From Lepidostoma basale (Eukaryota > Arthropoda > Insecta > Trichoptera > Lepidostomatidae): 64,000 nt of DNA. A program made the position numbers and the translations under genes. Shown one piece after another: positions 40,440-49,748 of the stretch; positions within the stretch are counted from its first letter, which is position 1, and every line of letters begins with the position of its first letter. Below the pieces are notes generated by a model, which did not search any database, was not told the DNA's origin, and worked only from the letters and a program-made list of their open reading frames with translations. The stretch is taken from positions 434,001 through 498,000 of the forward strand of contig JAHDVF020000982.1 in NCBI GenBank assembly GCA_022606425.2, in the 5' to 3' direction.

Positions 40440-40740
40440 ATGTAGAGAACGGAATACCTGAACTGTCTTCGCATTTCTCGGCGGCCTTCTCTGACTCAGT
40501 ATACTTCCTAAAGCCGTTTCCGCGCCCCGCCACACAGCCTTACAGCTCCCGGCTAGAGCTCATCCACACACTATCCAGGCATTGCAATATAACTTCCACA
40601 TATCTTGGGAACGGGGGAGACTTTGGTCGAGCCCGCATTGCCGCCATGTCACAACGTGGTGTATTATTGAGTACTAAGACCTCTATACATTTCATGAAAA
40701 TGCCGATCAGGAACGCGGGTGCACGTGGCAAAAGGTGAAA
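40440..40740. other. GC-richer block, unclassified
   Basis: CTTCTCGGCGGCC-type sequence and a 63-residue minus frame (MPRAPAFLIGIFMKCIEVL). No homology recognised. Confidence 0.3.
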
Positions 40741-40774
40741 ATAATTATTTATTAATTAAAAAAAAAAAACATTT

Positions 40775-40865
40775 TTGGAAGTAAAGCTTGGAGCTGGCAA
40801 AGGAAGGATCAAACTAAATAACAATCGCGTCATTTTCACGGAAGGTTAGGCAGAGAGGTTTTAAT
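40775..40865. mobile_element. LINE-A relic, deleted interior
   Basis: GGAAGTAAAGCTTGGAGCTG..GGAAGGATCA (GSKAWSWQRKD) is joined directly to an inverted tail-like CATTTTCACGGAAGGTTAGG. Confidence 0.45.
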
Positions 40866-40889
40866 TAAAAAATATATAAATTCAATATC

Positions 40890-41380
40890 CAAAGCCTATC
40901 CAAAAAAGCCAAGATGGCAGTGCACAATGGTGTTCTTGTGCCGACCCTTATGTATGGAAGTGAAGCATGGAACTGGCAAAAGAAGGATGAAAGTAGAATA
41001 AATGCAGTAGAAATGAGATCTCTAAGACGAATGTGTGGATACTCTGTATATGATAGAGTGACAAATGCAAGTATAAGAAGTGAATGTGGTGCGAATGAAA
41101 GTGTTATGAACAAAATAAGGAAAGGGTCATTAAGATGGTTTGGACACATGGAACGAATGAGTGAAGACAGAATGGTAAAGAAGGCCGAGGAAAACGTGGC
41201 ACGATCAAATCAATCAAATATTGAATGTCGGTCACGCGAGGAGTCGGAAAAATCTACGTGCGTGCATGACAAGATGTATGAATGTAGAGAAAGCGAGAGA
41301 AGTATGTCAGGACAGAACAGTGTGGCGTTTCATTCTTTCTGCCTACCCCTCCGGGGAGACGGCGTGATGGTTAGTTAGTT
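40890..41380 (+). mobile_element. LINE-A2 C-terminal fragment with internal deletion
   Basis: MAVHNGVLVPTLMYGSEAWN, GYSVYDRVTNASIRSECGAN, SLRWFGHMERMSEDRMVKK, then a deletion of about 50 bp between two AAG repeats (VYVNGVNGARNRG lost) that shifts the frame. Ends with the normal terminus and GTTAGTTAG. Confidence 0.85.
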
Positions 41381-41394
41381 TTTTTTTTAATTCA

Positions 41395-41535
41395 ATGGCA
41401 GTAAAGCTTGGAGCTTGGAGCTGATAAAATAATGAATGTGGAGGAATCTGGAGAGGTTTGTATAGATTTGTGTGGCGGTCCATTTTCTCTGCCTACCCCT
41501 CTGAAGAAACTGCCTGATGGTTTATGTGTTTGTTA
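41395..41535 (+). mobile_element. LINE-A copy with large internal deletion
   Basis: Start region (GGCAGTAAAGCTTGGAGC) joins the 3' region (ATGAATGTGGAGGAATCTGG, CTCTGCCTACCCCTCTG) directly. About 300 bp is missing. Confidence 0.55.
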
Positions 41536-41736
41536 ATTGTTATTATTAATTTTTTTTATTTGCTTTTTTTACAAATTGCCATTGTATTGTAAGAAGGTTT
41601 TCATTATTATGTGCCTTTTTTTTCTTGCCTTATCTAGTGCAAAATACATCATAGCGCTACTATCACATTGCGCATTTTCTCAAAGAAAGATACATGATTT
41701 AAACTGTCGACACGGTATCGAATTTATGTTTTACTG

Positions 41737-41815
41737 ACGGCCTTCGTGGCAGACTTGCAACAGCTATGACTTCTATACCGAAGATCCCGGTTCAATATCC
41801 GGAGATGACAAAAAA
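41737..41815 (+). mobile_element. SINE-1 head fragment
   Basis: ACGGCCTTCGTGGCAGACTT..ACCGAAGATCCCGG..GGAGATGACA: the tRNA-like head with an eroded B box. Confidence 0.55.
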
Positions 41816-41827
41816 ACTAAACTGTTT

Positions 41828-42255
41828 ATACAGATTATCAACTTTCTCCGTGATGAAGACCAGGAGTATACCAGCCTTCTCTCCATCTCTTTGGTGGTCG
41901 TCCTGGTGACCCTCTGGAGTCTCGTGCATTATGATCATAGGAATACTCGCTGGATCCATCCTATCGATGTGGTCCTTCCAGAATTGTCCTCTCTGCCTAC
42001 TCCATCTCAATTTGTCTTCAATTTCACAGGAGCTGCGAAATTCTTCATTGAGTATCCAATCTCTAAGGGTTCTCCCCACGATAGGTTTTGGTTTCTCCCA
42101 TTTTCTGCTACTCTTAGGAGGTGTTTGGTTCTGACAATGTCAGCTCTTGCATCGATTCCATAAATAATTATGGGCCTGACGCATGTTTTATAAATTCTAA
42201 CTTTGCTTTCCACTAGCATATGCTTATTGTACCAGACAGTGTTCCTAAGCATCCG
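41828..42255 (-). mobile_element. LINE-E, antisense, longest copy
   Basis: Coding sense: RNTVWYNKHMLVESKVRIYK, TCVRPIIIYGIDARADIVRT, KHLLRVAEN, a frameshift, GRTLRDWILNEEFRSSCEIE, RGQFWKDHIDRMDPASIP, MIIMHETPEGHQ. Shows the segment upstream of TLRDR. Confidence 0.8.
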
Positions 42256-42790
42256 GAGATAACTGCTGCTTTATTCGTTTTTTTAAATCGGTTCTTCCTA
42301 CTATTAAAATATTCGACATTTAAAAGTGAAGTGATTACCTTTAAATGTAATTTGGAAGCATCATATTGAAACTTTAGCTAACATTGACATAAATGATGAG
42401 TATTGAATTTATCAGTAAATTTTCATTGTGAGATATTGATCGAAGAAGGAAGAATTCGGCAATGAATAAGAGAAAAAGAATTTTCAATTAGGATATAGAA
42501 AGGAAAGTTTTCGTATATAACATCATTAGGGAGTAATATACTCGTATATATACAGTATTTAGGTAGAATCAAATTACAAGGTGATTCGAAAATCTATGAA
42601 AATAAAACATTTTAGACACCGAAAAGTGACGTTAGATGTATTTAAACCTTACTTCTAATAAACTTAAGGCAAAAAACACCGCGGAACTCTATACGTAATG
42701 ATGTTTTTACTATTGGCAACACTGTTTTTTCACTTTATACTTTATTTTTCTCATACCTTAATCATCGAGAAAAGGATATAAATTAAAACC
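42256..42790. other. No gene seen
   Basis: AT-rich, unassigned; an HH-a arm begins near 42790 (TTTTATTGTTTCTTGAATAA). Confidence 0.35.
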
Positions 42791-42810
42791 GTTTTATTGT
42801 TTCTTGAATA

Positions 42811-43314
42811 ATAATGCACAATGGTGTTCTTGTGCCGACCCTTATGTATGGAAGTGAAGCATGGAACTGGCAAAAGCAGGATAAAAGTAGAATAAATGTA
42901 GTAGAAATGAGATCTCTAAGACGAATATGTGGTAAATCTGTATATAATAATAGTGTTAAATGCAAATATAAGAATTGAATGCGGTGCGAGTGAAAGTGTT
43001 ATGAACAAAATAATGAAAGGATCGTTAAGATGGTTTGGATACATGGAAAGAATGAGTGAAGACAGAATGGTGAAAAAGGTATATGTAAACAACGTGAACG
43101 GAGCTAGAAATAGAGGAAAGCCGAGGAAATCTTGGCCCGATCAAATCAACCAAATATTAAATGTCGGTCACGTAAGGAGTCTAAGAAATGACGTGCGTGC
43201 ATGACACGATGTATGAATGAAGAGGAATCGAGAGATGTATGTCAGAACAGAACAGTGTTGCAGTCCAATCTTTCTGCCTACCCCTTCGAGGATGGGATTG
43301 TTAGTTAGTTAGTT
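42811..43314 (+). mobile_element. LINE-A2 inserted in HH-a
   Basis: VHNGVLVPTLMYGSEAWN-type start, NANIRIECGASESVMNKIMK, GSLRWFGYMERMSEDRMVKK, ARNRGKPRKSWPDQINQI. One frameshift near 42945 and one near 43190. The flanks TTCTTGAATAAT and GAATAATGATATAAAACTC restore an uninterrupted HH-a arm, implying a GAATAAT duplication. Confidence 0.8.
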
Positions 43315-43329
43315 GAATAATGATATAAA

Positions 43330-43500
43330 ACTCAATATTAATCTTAAGAAATTGAAAAACTTTGTTTTATCCACCAATTAATCAAAAATATTAAAAAACA
43401 CGACATGTTTCGACTGAAGATGGAGGTATCCTCCGAAACACGTCGTGTTTTTTTAAATATTTTTTTATTGAATAATGGATTAAACAAAGTTTTTCAGGAT
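43330..43500. repeat. HH-i, palindrome with collapsed loop
   Basis: The minus arm (ACACGACATGTTTCGA) abuts a complete plus hairpin at 43414-43444: CTGAAGA, T, GGAGG/CCTCC, GAAAC, ACGTC. It continues GTGTTTTTTTAAAT and ATTGAATAATGG. Confidence 0.7.
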
Positions 43501-43800
43501 TTATGATTTTTCATTGGTTGGGTTAAGCGATCGCTTTATGTAATACAACACCCCCATTGCGCCCTTCTTACGAACACCACGTCTGACAATTATTTTTGAA
43601 AGTTGAGGTTTTTTGGAAAGTTTTGAAACGCGGAATGGGGAATGTTGTATTACAAAAAGCGATCGCTTAACCCAACCAATGACAGGTCATAAGTCCTGTA
43701 AACGCCTCGACCACCGTATTCTGTTCCCAAATAATTTACATTGAGATACAATTAATTATTTATGATTAACCCGTAATGGGTAAAATCCAGTATTTGTGTA
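43490..43800. repeat. R-A inverted pair and R-B end
   Basis: GGTTGGGTTAAGCGATCGC at 43516 faces GCGATCGCTTAACCCAACC at about 43660, giving a foldback of two partial R-A units. R-B (ATTAACCCGTAATGGGTAAA) follows at 43765. Confidence 0.6.
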
Positions 43801-43849
43801 CATTAAAAATAATAGTTTTTCAATTTCCTAAATATAATACTATGGAATT

Positions 43850-43985
43850 CCACAGTGTTTAATGCCTTAGCGTTCAATAAGTTCAATGTTAATCAATTAA
43901 TACGAGTGAAAAAACTGAAAACATCTGATTTATAGATGTTTCGCCTAGCTAAGGCATTATCAAATGATGAACGAAAACTGTTCAG
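43850..43985. repeat. HH-a relic
   Basis: CAATTAATACGAGTGAAAAA, ATGTTTCGCCTAGCTAAGGC, ATTATCAAATG: one decayed arm and one half hairpin. Confidence 0.45.
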
Positions 43986-43989
43986 TTAA

Positions 43990-44335
43990 TATGGTTACTC
44001 AAGAATAGGGACTTAAAAATGAAAAATGTTTCAACATAACCATATTTATTTTTCCTACGTTTCAAAACCATATTTGTGAACCTTTCATTAATTTTTTTAC
44101 TTATTATAATATTCTTATATTTACGTATTTTTATATTTTTAAAATCGAACGAATCATTTAATTTCGAATCATTCTGTACTGTTTCGGATACCACTAGAAT
44201 GAATCGAAGAATATTCAAAAATCGAACCTTTTCAAGGTTTTAAGTGTCAAGTTTCCCTTTACTAAATTGACTTATTTTGACAACGATAATTATCAGTTTG
44301 TCATTGTTCTATTGTTCACTAGAGTACTTTCAAAA
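43990..44335. other. No gene seen
   Basis: AT-rich, unassigned; the 78-residue minus frame at 43982-44218 is low complexity. Confidence 0.3.
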
Positions 44336-44339
44336 TATG

Positions 44340-44705
44340 TTCTTCTTTAACCTGTTGTGGCCGTTCACTGCTGGACATAGGCCGCTTCTCGTATTTTCTA
44401 CAACCTTCTATTCTGGGCGATCCGCATGCAGGCACTTCCCCCAATCTTCCGGATATCGTTGAACCAACGCAACTATGGGCGCCCAACTCCATGCTTTGCC
44501 GTCCTTGGGCACCAGCACAGCAGTTGCCTTGTCCACTTTTCATCTGGGTCACGAGCGACTTGTCCCACCCCACGCCACAAGGGTTGCGGCCAACTTGATG
44601 ACGTCAGAAACCTTTGTCCTGGCTCGTATGTCCTCATTTCTGACTCTATCCTGCAAGCCGATACCCAACATGGCTCTCTGTGTAATTCTCTTTTTTGTGA
44701 CATTT
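44340..44705 (-). mobile_element. LINE-F C-terminus, antisense
   Basis: Minus frames give RVRNEDIRARTKVSDVIKLA near the right end. The 3' terminus at the left has CTGTTGTGGCCGTTCACTGC (WTATTG-like end). GC-richer than surroundings; overlapping long frames on both strands reflect the GC bias. Older or different subfamily than 58528-58945. Confidence 0.65.
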
Positions 44706-44832
44706 TAATTTTAATTTTTTAATTTTTTTTAAAACCCAAAAGGGTTATATGGATACATTTTTAGATTTTACTTTTAATTATGTAATGTTTCAGGTATATT
44801 TTAAATTGAGTTGTAGTGAAATTCTTTGAAAT

Positions 44833-45160
44833 TGTTCTTTACTCCGTCACGCAGAACCAACCTGCCTTTGGTGATGCCAGTAGGAAGAGCAATTCGGACG
44901 CTGAATCTAATCATCTCGGATTTATACATTTTCAGTGTCAGTGAGGCAGTATTCATAAAAAAAATATTGCAAACTCTGGAAAGAGTACTGCCTCACTGAC
45001 GTCGACATATTTGGATGCCTTCTGATATGTATGATTTTTTTGGTCTTATGTTATTTTATTTTATTTTATCTTTATAATACCATTTTGTGTCCAAATGAGT
45101 CGCCTAAATGTTTTATCGTTTGTGATGTCTCATTTGTGTATAATGTATAAATAAATATCC
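44833..45160 (+). mobile_element. LINE-B 3' end
   Basis: LFFTPSRRTNLPLVMPVGRA, IRTLNLIISDLYIFSVSE, ILQTLERVLPH*, then the 3' UTR to AATAAATA. Only a handful of differences from 5113-5440. 5'-truncated. Confidence 0.85.
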
Positions 45161-45161
45161 T

Positions 45162-45400
45162 AGATCGTTCGTGCATTCAGTAAGTGATATCTGTCAAAGC
45201 TCCTGGTCCCGTGTCTGTGTATGTCTGAATTTTTGGTTAATTTGTAGCTGATGTCTGTTGTCTCTTCCATGGTCCCTCTGTGTACAATTTTCAAGGTCTC
45301 AAATTTGGTCAGGTCTGATATGTCCATTTGTTTTGTTTGTCTGTATACTTGTATGGTTGGGGTAGGATAGTTAATGTTATAAGCTAATTTAGATGACAAA
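45162..45400 (-). mobile_element. LINE-I C-terminal fragment, antisense
   Basis: Minus frame: MDISDLTKFETLKIVHRGTM, EETTDISYKLTKNSDIHRHG, TRSFDRYHLLNARTI*. The HxxxTR-x-YHLxxARTI pattern resembles the end of several non-LTR reverse transcriptases (THxYxTR...LP). Only copy in the window. Confidence 0.5.
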
Positions 45401-45401
45401 A

Positions 45402-45502
45402 CTAACTAAACATCACGCCGTCTCCCCGAAAGGGTAGGCAGAAAGAATGGACCGCCACACTATTCTATCCTGGCACACCTTTCTAGCTTCCTCCACATTC
45501 AT
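45402..45502 (-). mobile_element. LINE-A antisense tail
   Basis: CTAACTAAACATCACGCCGT, GGGTAGGCAGAAAGAATGG, CTAGCTTCCTCCACATTCAT. Faces a sense LINE-A3 at 45537, forming an inverted pair of truncated copies. Confidence 0.7.
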
Positions 45503-45536
45503 CTTTAGATTGAGACCGGATCTGAAAGACGAAATA

Positions 45537-45742
45537 AGGAAAACATGGCATGACCAAATTAATCAAATTTTATAGGTTGGTCATGTTAGAAGTCGGAGGA
45601 ATCGACGTGCGTGTATGACTCGTTGTATGAATGTGGAGGAAGCTAGAGAGGTTTGCCAGGATAGAGTAGTGTGGCGGTCCATTCTCTCTGCCTACCCCTG
45701 CGGGGAAACGGCGTGATGGTTTGTTGTTGTTGTTGTTGTTGT
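45537..45742 (+). mobile_element. LINE-A3 3' fragment, (TTG)n tail
   Basis: From RKTWHDQINQI (AAAACATGGCATGACC) to SAYPCGETA*, with GTTTG(TTG)n at 45719-45742. The next copy begins directly at the end of the tail. Confidence 0.8.
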
Positions 45743-46085
45743 AAGGCAGATGATTGCATCATAAGTAAAATGAAAAAAGGATCCCTGAGATGGTTTGGAC
45801 ATATGGAACGTATGGACTAGAGAAGAATGGTTAAAATGTTGTATACAATCAGTGTGAGTGGATAGAGAAGCCGTGGAAGATCAAGGGAAGCATGGCATGA
45901 CCAAATAAATCAAATACTAAAGGGCAAACATTTGAAGTGGGAAAAATCGACGAGCACATCGTGCATGTTACGATGAATGAATGTAGAGGAATCTTAAGAG
46001 GTATGTCAGGTTAGAGCAATATGGCGTTCCATCGTCTTTGCCTACCTCTCCGGGGAAACGGCGTGATAATAATAATAATAATAAT
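45743..46085 (+). mobile_element. LINE-A4 3' fragment, (ATA)n tail
   Basis: ADDCIISKMKKGSLRWFGH-like sequence with a TAG in MERMD, degraded RGRSRE(A)WHDQ, and the terminus GGGGAAACGGCGTGA followed by (TAA)n instead of (TTAG)n. Abuts the preceding (TTG)n tail. Confidence 0.75.
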
Positions 46086-46460
46086 AAATAGGATAATTTA
46101 TAGAGCGCCATTTTTATGAATTACTCATCTCATGGGCGCTGTAGAAGATGCTCCGTTTTATCAACTAGATAAAAATAATAATAATGATAACAATAATAAT
46201 AAACATATTTATTATGTGGGCTGCACCCGACGTAGTCGATCAGTCCTTCCTGTCTGGAAATGATAATTTGAAAAGGTGAGTTTTGAGTCTCGATCTAAAC
46301 TCTGATTGATTCTCAATGCACTTAAGGTCTGCTGGAAGACTGTTCCAGGCTGAAGGGCCGGCTACCGCGAAGGCTCGGTCGCCAAAGTTTGTGCTTGGAC
46401 AGCGTTTTGGCACAGTCAATCTACCGATGATGGTTAGTAAGTTTGTTTTAAATGTATATA
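46086..46460 (-). mobile_element. LINE-H C-terminus and 3' UTR, antisense
   Basis: Coding sense: RLTVPKRCPSTNFGDRAFAV, AGPSAWNSLPADLKCIENQS, FRSRLKTHLFKLSFPDRKD*. Then a 3' UTR with GGGTGCAGCCC and GGGCGCTGTAG..CCATTTTTATG. The DRAF-VAGPSAWNSLP block is typical of CR1/L2-group LINEs. Well preserved. Confidence 0.85.
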
Positions 46461-46834
46461 TGACATTGATCACAAGTCATCGTTTAGGCAATTGTCATTA
46501 TGAATGTGTCATAGCAAAGAGTATCATATTTGCCGAATCTGGGTTCTTTTTAAATTCAAATTTCGAATAATATATTCTTGCTAGGCTGTGTACCTAATTA
46601 GGAACCATATTACCTAAAGGGAGGTGACTTTAAAATTAATATTTTGATTATAAAGTGTATTTCCGTTTTGATGAGTAAGCACTGCTCAGGTACATATAAT
46701 TGTTTGTTTAGTGAACTCTTTTAAAACATTAAACATCGAATACTTGGAATTATGTATAGAATTCCAGTTATTTATTGGCATGAGGTATACCCCAAAAATG
46801 TATATTAATAACTTGTCACCTTATGAGTATCCAT
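46461..46834. other. No gene seen
   Basis: AT-rich, unassigned. Confidence 0.35.
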
Positions 46835-46975
46835 TAACCTACCCCTACAGAGAAACGGCGTGATGGTTTGTTGTTGTTGTTGTTGTTCGTCGTTTAGTAT
46901 TCTATCATATATCGTTATCCCGCACATTCTTCTCATTGATCTCATTTCTACAGCATTTATCCTACTTTCATCCTT
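46835..46975. mobile_element. LINE-A3 tail joined to antisense LINE-A
   Basis: 46843-46888: ACCTACCCCTACAGAGAAAC, GTGATGG, TTTG(TTG)n. Then 46888-46975 is antisense of YGSEAW-distal sequence (TCTATCATATATCG, ACATTCTTCTCATTGATC). Confidence 0.6.
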
Positions 46976-46979
46976 ATAT

Positions 46980-47150
46980 ACCAACATATGTTGGTTTCAA
47001 CCGGTGTCACAGGCAAATTACGTTGTGTGTATCACCTGATGATGCCAACATACGTTGGCAAATTATGTCAGGATTAAACAATGTGGTGATCCATCTTCTC
47101 TGCCTACTATTCCGGGGAAACAGCGTGATGGTTAGTTAGTTAGTTACTTA
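46980..47150 (+). repeat. HH-d hairpin interrupted by LINE-A tail
   Basis: 47036-47062: CTGATGA, T, GCCAAC, ATAC, GTTGGC, AAAT. Then LINE-A sequence (TATGTCAGGATTAAACAATG to GTTAGTTAG) replaces the rest. Upstream, ACCAACATATGTTGGTTTCA is an inverted partner. Confidence 0.5.
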
Positions 47151-47334
47151 AAAGTCGCCATGATCGACGTCGAAGATCGTCTAGGGGGCGTGTTAGGATA
47201 TATGATTGTTTTACTTAGATATTGTTTATACAATATTATCCCAGGTTACCATAGCCAGTAGAGTTGACATAAGATTGAGCGAATTTTGGTGCAGCAAAAT
47301 TCTAATTAGTTAATTGATTAAGCAAATGACAGTT

Positions 47335-48030
47335 TGTAATATAAGTGTGAACGAAGAGAACTTGGAACAGGTGAGGTAATTTGTGTATTTAGGAAGCATG
47401 TTCACAGCAGATGGCTGAATGGATAGTGACATCGAAAGAAAGGTTGGTGCGGGTAACAAAGAGAATGGAGCTTTAAGAATAGTTATTGGAAACAATAATC
47501 TATCAATGAAAGCGAAAACGGCCGTTCACAATGGAGTTCTGGTCCCATCCCTAATGTATGGAAGCGAAGCACGGAGCTGGTAGAAGAAGGATGAAAGCAG
47601 AATAAATGCGGTAGAGATGAGGTCCCTAAGACGCATGTGCGATAGAACGATATACGACAGAATCTCAAATGCTGATATAAGAAAGGAATGTAGAGCGGAA
47701 GAAGGTATAATGAACAAAATAATGAAAGGATCGCTGCGTTGGTTCGGACATATGGAACGCATGGATGGAGAAAGAATGGTTAAGAAAGTATACGTTTATG
47801 ATGTAAATGGAGTACGGAAGCGAGGCAGACCAAGGAAAACATGGCATGACCAAATTATTAAAATTTTAAAGGTTGGTCATGTTAGAAGTCGGAGGAATCA
47901 ACGTGCGTGTATGACTCGTTGTATGAATGTGGAGGAAGCTAGAGAAGTGTGTCAGGATAGAGTAGTGTGGCGATCCATTCCCTCTGCCTACCCCTGCGGG
48001 GAAACGGCGTGACGGTTTGTTTGTAGTTTT
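47335..48030 (+). mobile_element. LINE-A3, most complete copy
   Basis: Reaches upstream of the usual truncation: ENLEQV then FVYLGSMFTADG, DIERKVGAGNKENGALRI, AVHNGVLVPSLMYGSEA. Then the open frame 47617-48012 (MRSLRRMCDRTIYDRISNAD, GSLRWFGHMERMDGERMVKK, RACMTRCMNVEEAREVCQD, SAYPCGETA*). YLGS lies just after the RT palm in non-LTR elements. A TAG follows SW. Tail GTTTGTTTG. Confidence 0.88.
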
Positions 48031-48239
48031 ATTTTAGTATTATCATCTTATGATTGATAATGGATTTTTTTTTGTAAATAATATTATAATGTGGAATAAT
48101 CAAATAATATTCTTGTATAAACATCGTATTTTGAGAAGTTCTCAATATAATTTTACGTCCGCGTTCTAATTATACGCATACAACGAATAATTACTGATGA
48201 TTACAATTGCTAAGGATTTTTTTATAAAGGGCTCTCCTT

Positions 48240-48372
48240 CAAATCAAATCAGTTTATTTTCTCTGGGAAGCTAGAGAGGTGTGCCAGGATAGAGTAGTGT
48301 GGCGGTCTATTCTCTCTGCCTACCCCTGCGGAGAAACGGCGTGAAGGTTTGTTTGTTTGTTAAAAAAACATC
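48240..48372 (+). mobile_element. LINE-B tail scrap and LINE-A3 end
   Basis: 48240-48262 TCAAATCAAATCAGTTTATT is the antisense LINE-B end. 48265-48355 is the LINE-A3 terminus (EVCQDRVVWRSILSAYPCGE) with GTTTGTTTGTTTG tail. Confidence 0.65.
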
Positions 48373-48399
48373 CCCTTTTCGTGTGCTGGATGTGTAAAT

Positions 48400-48640
48400 A
48401 CGCATTTCGGGCTCTGACCCAGTTCTCTGCACGCCCCTGCGGTCAGCACCATATAATCGTTATGTTTTTATACGGACAGGAATTTTGCAAGACATTATTT
48501 TCGTGTTGCGGCGCACTCCTCCGGAGGAGTCGGCGGGCACGCGACGCGCTCGCGCTTCGCCACGCGCACCGCTGCGCTGGCGTGCCTACACGTGTCAGGG
48601 CCGGCGGGCTCGCCCGATACTATTTAGTTTTTGGTGTCTA
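48400..48640. other. GC-rich block, unclassified
   Basis: CpG-dense stretch at 48510-48620 (GGAGGAGTCGGCGGGCACG, CGCTCGCGCTTCGCCACG). The 103-residue plus frame crossing it is not recognisable. Confidence 0.35.
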
Positions 48641-48884
48641 TGATTGCGGAAAAATGTTTTTTTTTTAAATATGAAATTGAAAATAAATATCTTATTTTTT
48701 TCATTTTGCTAATATTGCAGTAGAAATGAGATTTTTTAGACGATTGCGATTGTGATTTTTAAATTAAATACAATCATGACAGTCGCGACATACAATTAGG
48801 ATATTTATGAAAAAGTATTTTTTTGTCAAATTTAAAGAATTTTTTTTTGGGGAATAAAACTATAATATTATTGCAAACATGCCA

Positions 48885-48980
48885 TTTTCTAAACATTGTT
48901 TTTATTGTTACAAGTGTACAAACAGTGTACAATATTATTTTATTAAAAAATGCCATTTTCGGAACATTGTTTTTATTGTG
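48885..48980 (+). repeat. Direct repeat pair
   Basis: TGCCATTTTC..AACATTGTTTTTATTGT occurs twice (48890 and 48950), separated by TTACAAGTGTACAAACAGTG. Short tandem duplication with divergence. Confidence 0.6.
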
Positions 48981-49141
48981 GATAATCAAGAATAATTCAT
49001 ATTGTGTAATTTGAACATTGCGATGATTATATCGTTTCTAAATTATCGATTTCTTGAAACAAAATTTTGTGACTTTTTTTTCAGATTTTTAATGAAATTT
49101 TGAAATATTTAAATCGACGAAAAGTCTGTAAACTTCTCAAG

Positions 49142-49545
49142 GCGTCCTTCGTGGTAGAGTGGTTAGCTCTGACTACCATACCGAGGGTCCTGAGTTTGAT
49201 TCTTGGCGATGGCAGTGTGATTTAGAAAGTATCTTGTCTTCCTAATGCGTTCCTGGTATTATGTTGTATGTTGTATTTTACCTGTACGCAATAGATGCCT
49301 TAAACTTTAGATGAGTAAATAAACTGATTTGATTGATTGATACTGTTTCTTGAACAATGACCCATATTCAATATTAAATAAAGGATATAAAATGAAATGT
49401 CTGTCTTTTGGTCTGGTGTAGAATTCACGCGACAATATAATGGCGATAGATTAGCTACCTATCACGTGTCATGAGAATCAATATAATAGCTAAAAAAACA
49501 AATTGTATACAGTAATTGGGTACAAACGACCTGTTGTATATAAAA
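49142..49545 (+). mobile_element. SINE-1 split by LINE-B tail and HH-a
   Basis: Head 49142-49222 (CTTCGTGGTAGAGTGGTTAG, GAGTTTGATTCTTGG). LINE-B 3' end at 49223-49340 (AGAAAGTATCTTGTCTTCC, AATAAACTGATTTGATTG). HH-a arm to about 49390. Then the SINE body resumes (TCTTTGGTCTGGTGTAG) to the GTATACAGTAATT variant 3' end. Confidence 0.65.
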
Positions 49546-49549
49546 AAAA

Positions 49550-49746
49550 GTAACACCCATGGCCGGACCTGGAATTATGTTAGTGTTAAAACGCAATCAG
49601 TTGAATTAATATGAGATTATCGAATGCAATCATCTCTCGCTGTGTATGGGTATGGACAATGGCTTGTGTGTCGGTTCGCCAGGAACCGTATTCAGCCAAG
49701 TGAGGCAGAAAGTGCTTACAAGTTTATGACGAACACTCCGTATACG
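49550..49746. other. No gene seen
   Basis: Unassigned moderately GC-containing DNA left of the pogo-like transposon. The flank across the insertion (50646-50750) is likewise unassigned. Confidence 0.35.
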
Positions 49747-49748
49747 TA

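Noticed and set aside
44426..44722. Several overlapping 76-98-residue frames on both strands
   Set aside because: They are shadows of the GC-rich LINE-F tail; only the degraded minus-strand LINE-F reading makes sense.
45402..45742. Twin-priming inversion of one LINE-A insertion
   Set aside because: Both pieces carry their own 3' terminus and different tails, so they are two insertions facing each other.
47200..47310. LTR retrotransposon start (TGTTAGGATATATGA, then TTTTGGTGCAGC like a primer site)
   Set aside because: No partner LTR, no gag or pol coding and no target duplication nearby.
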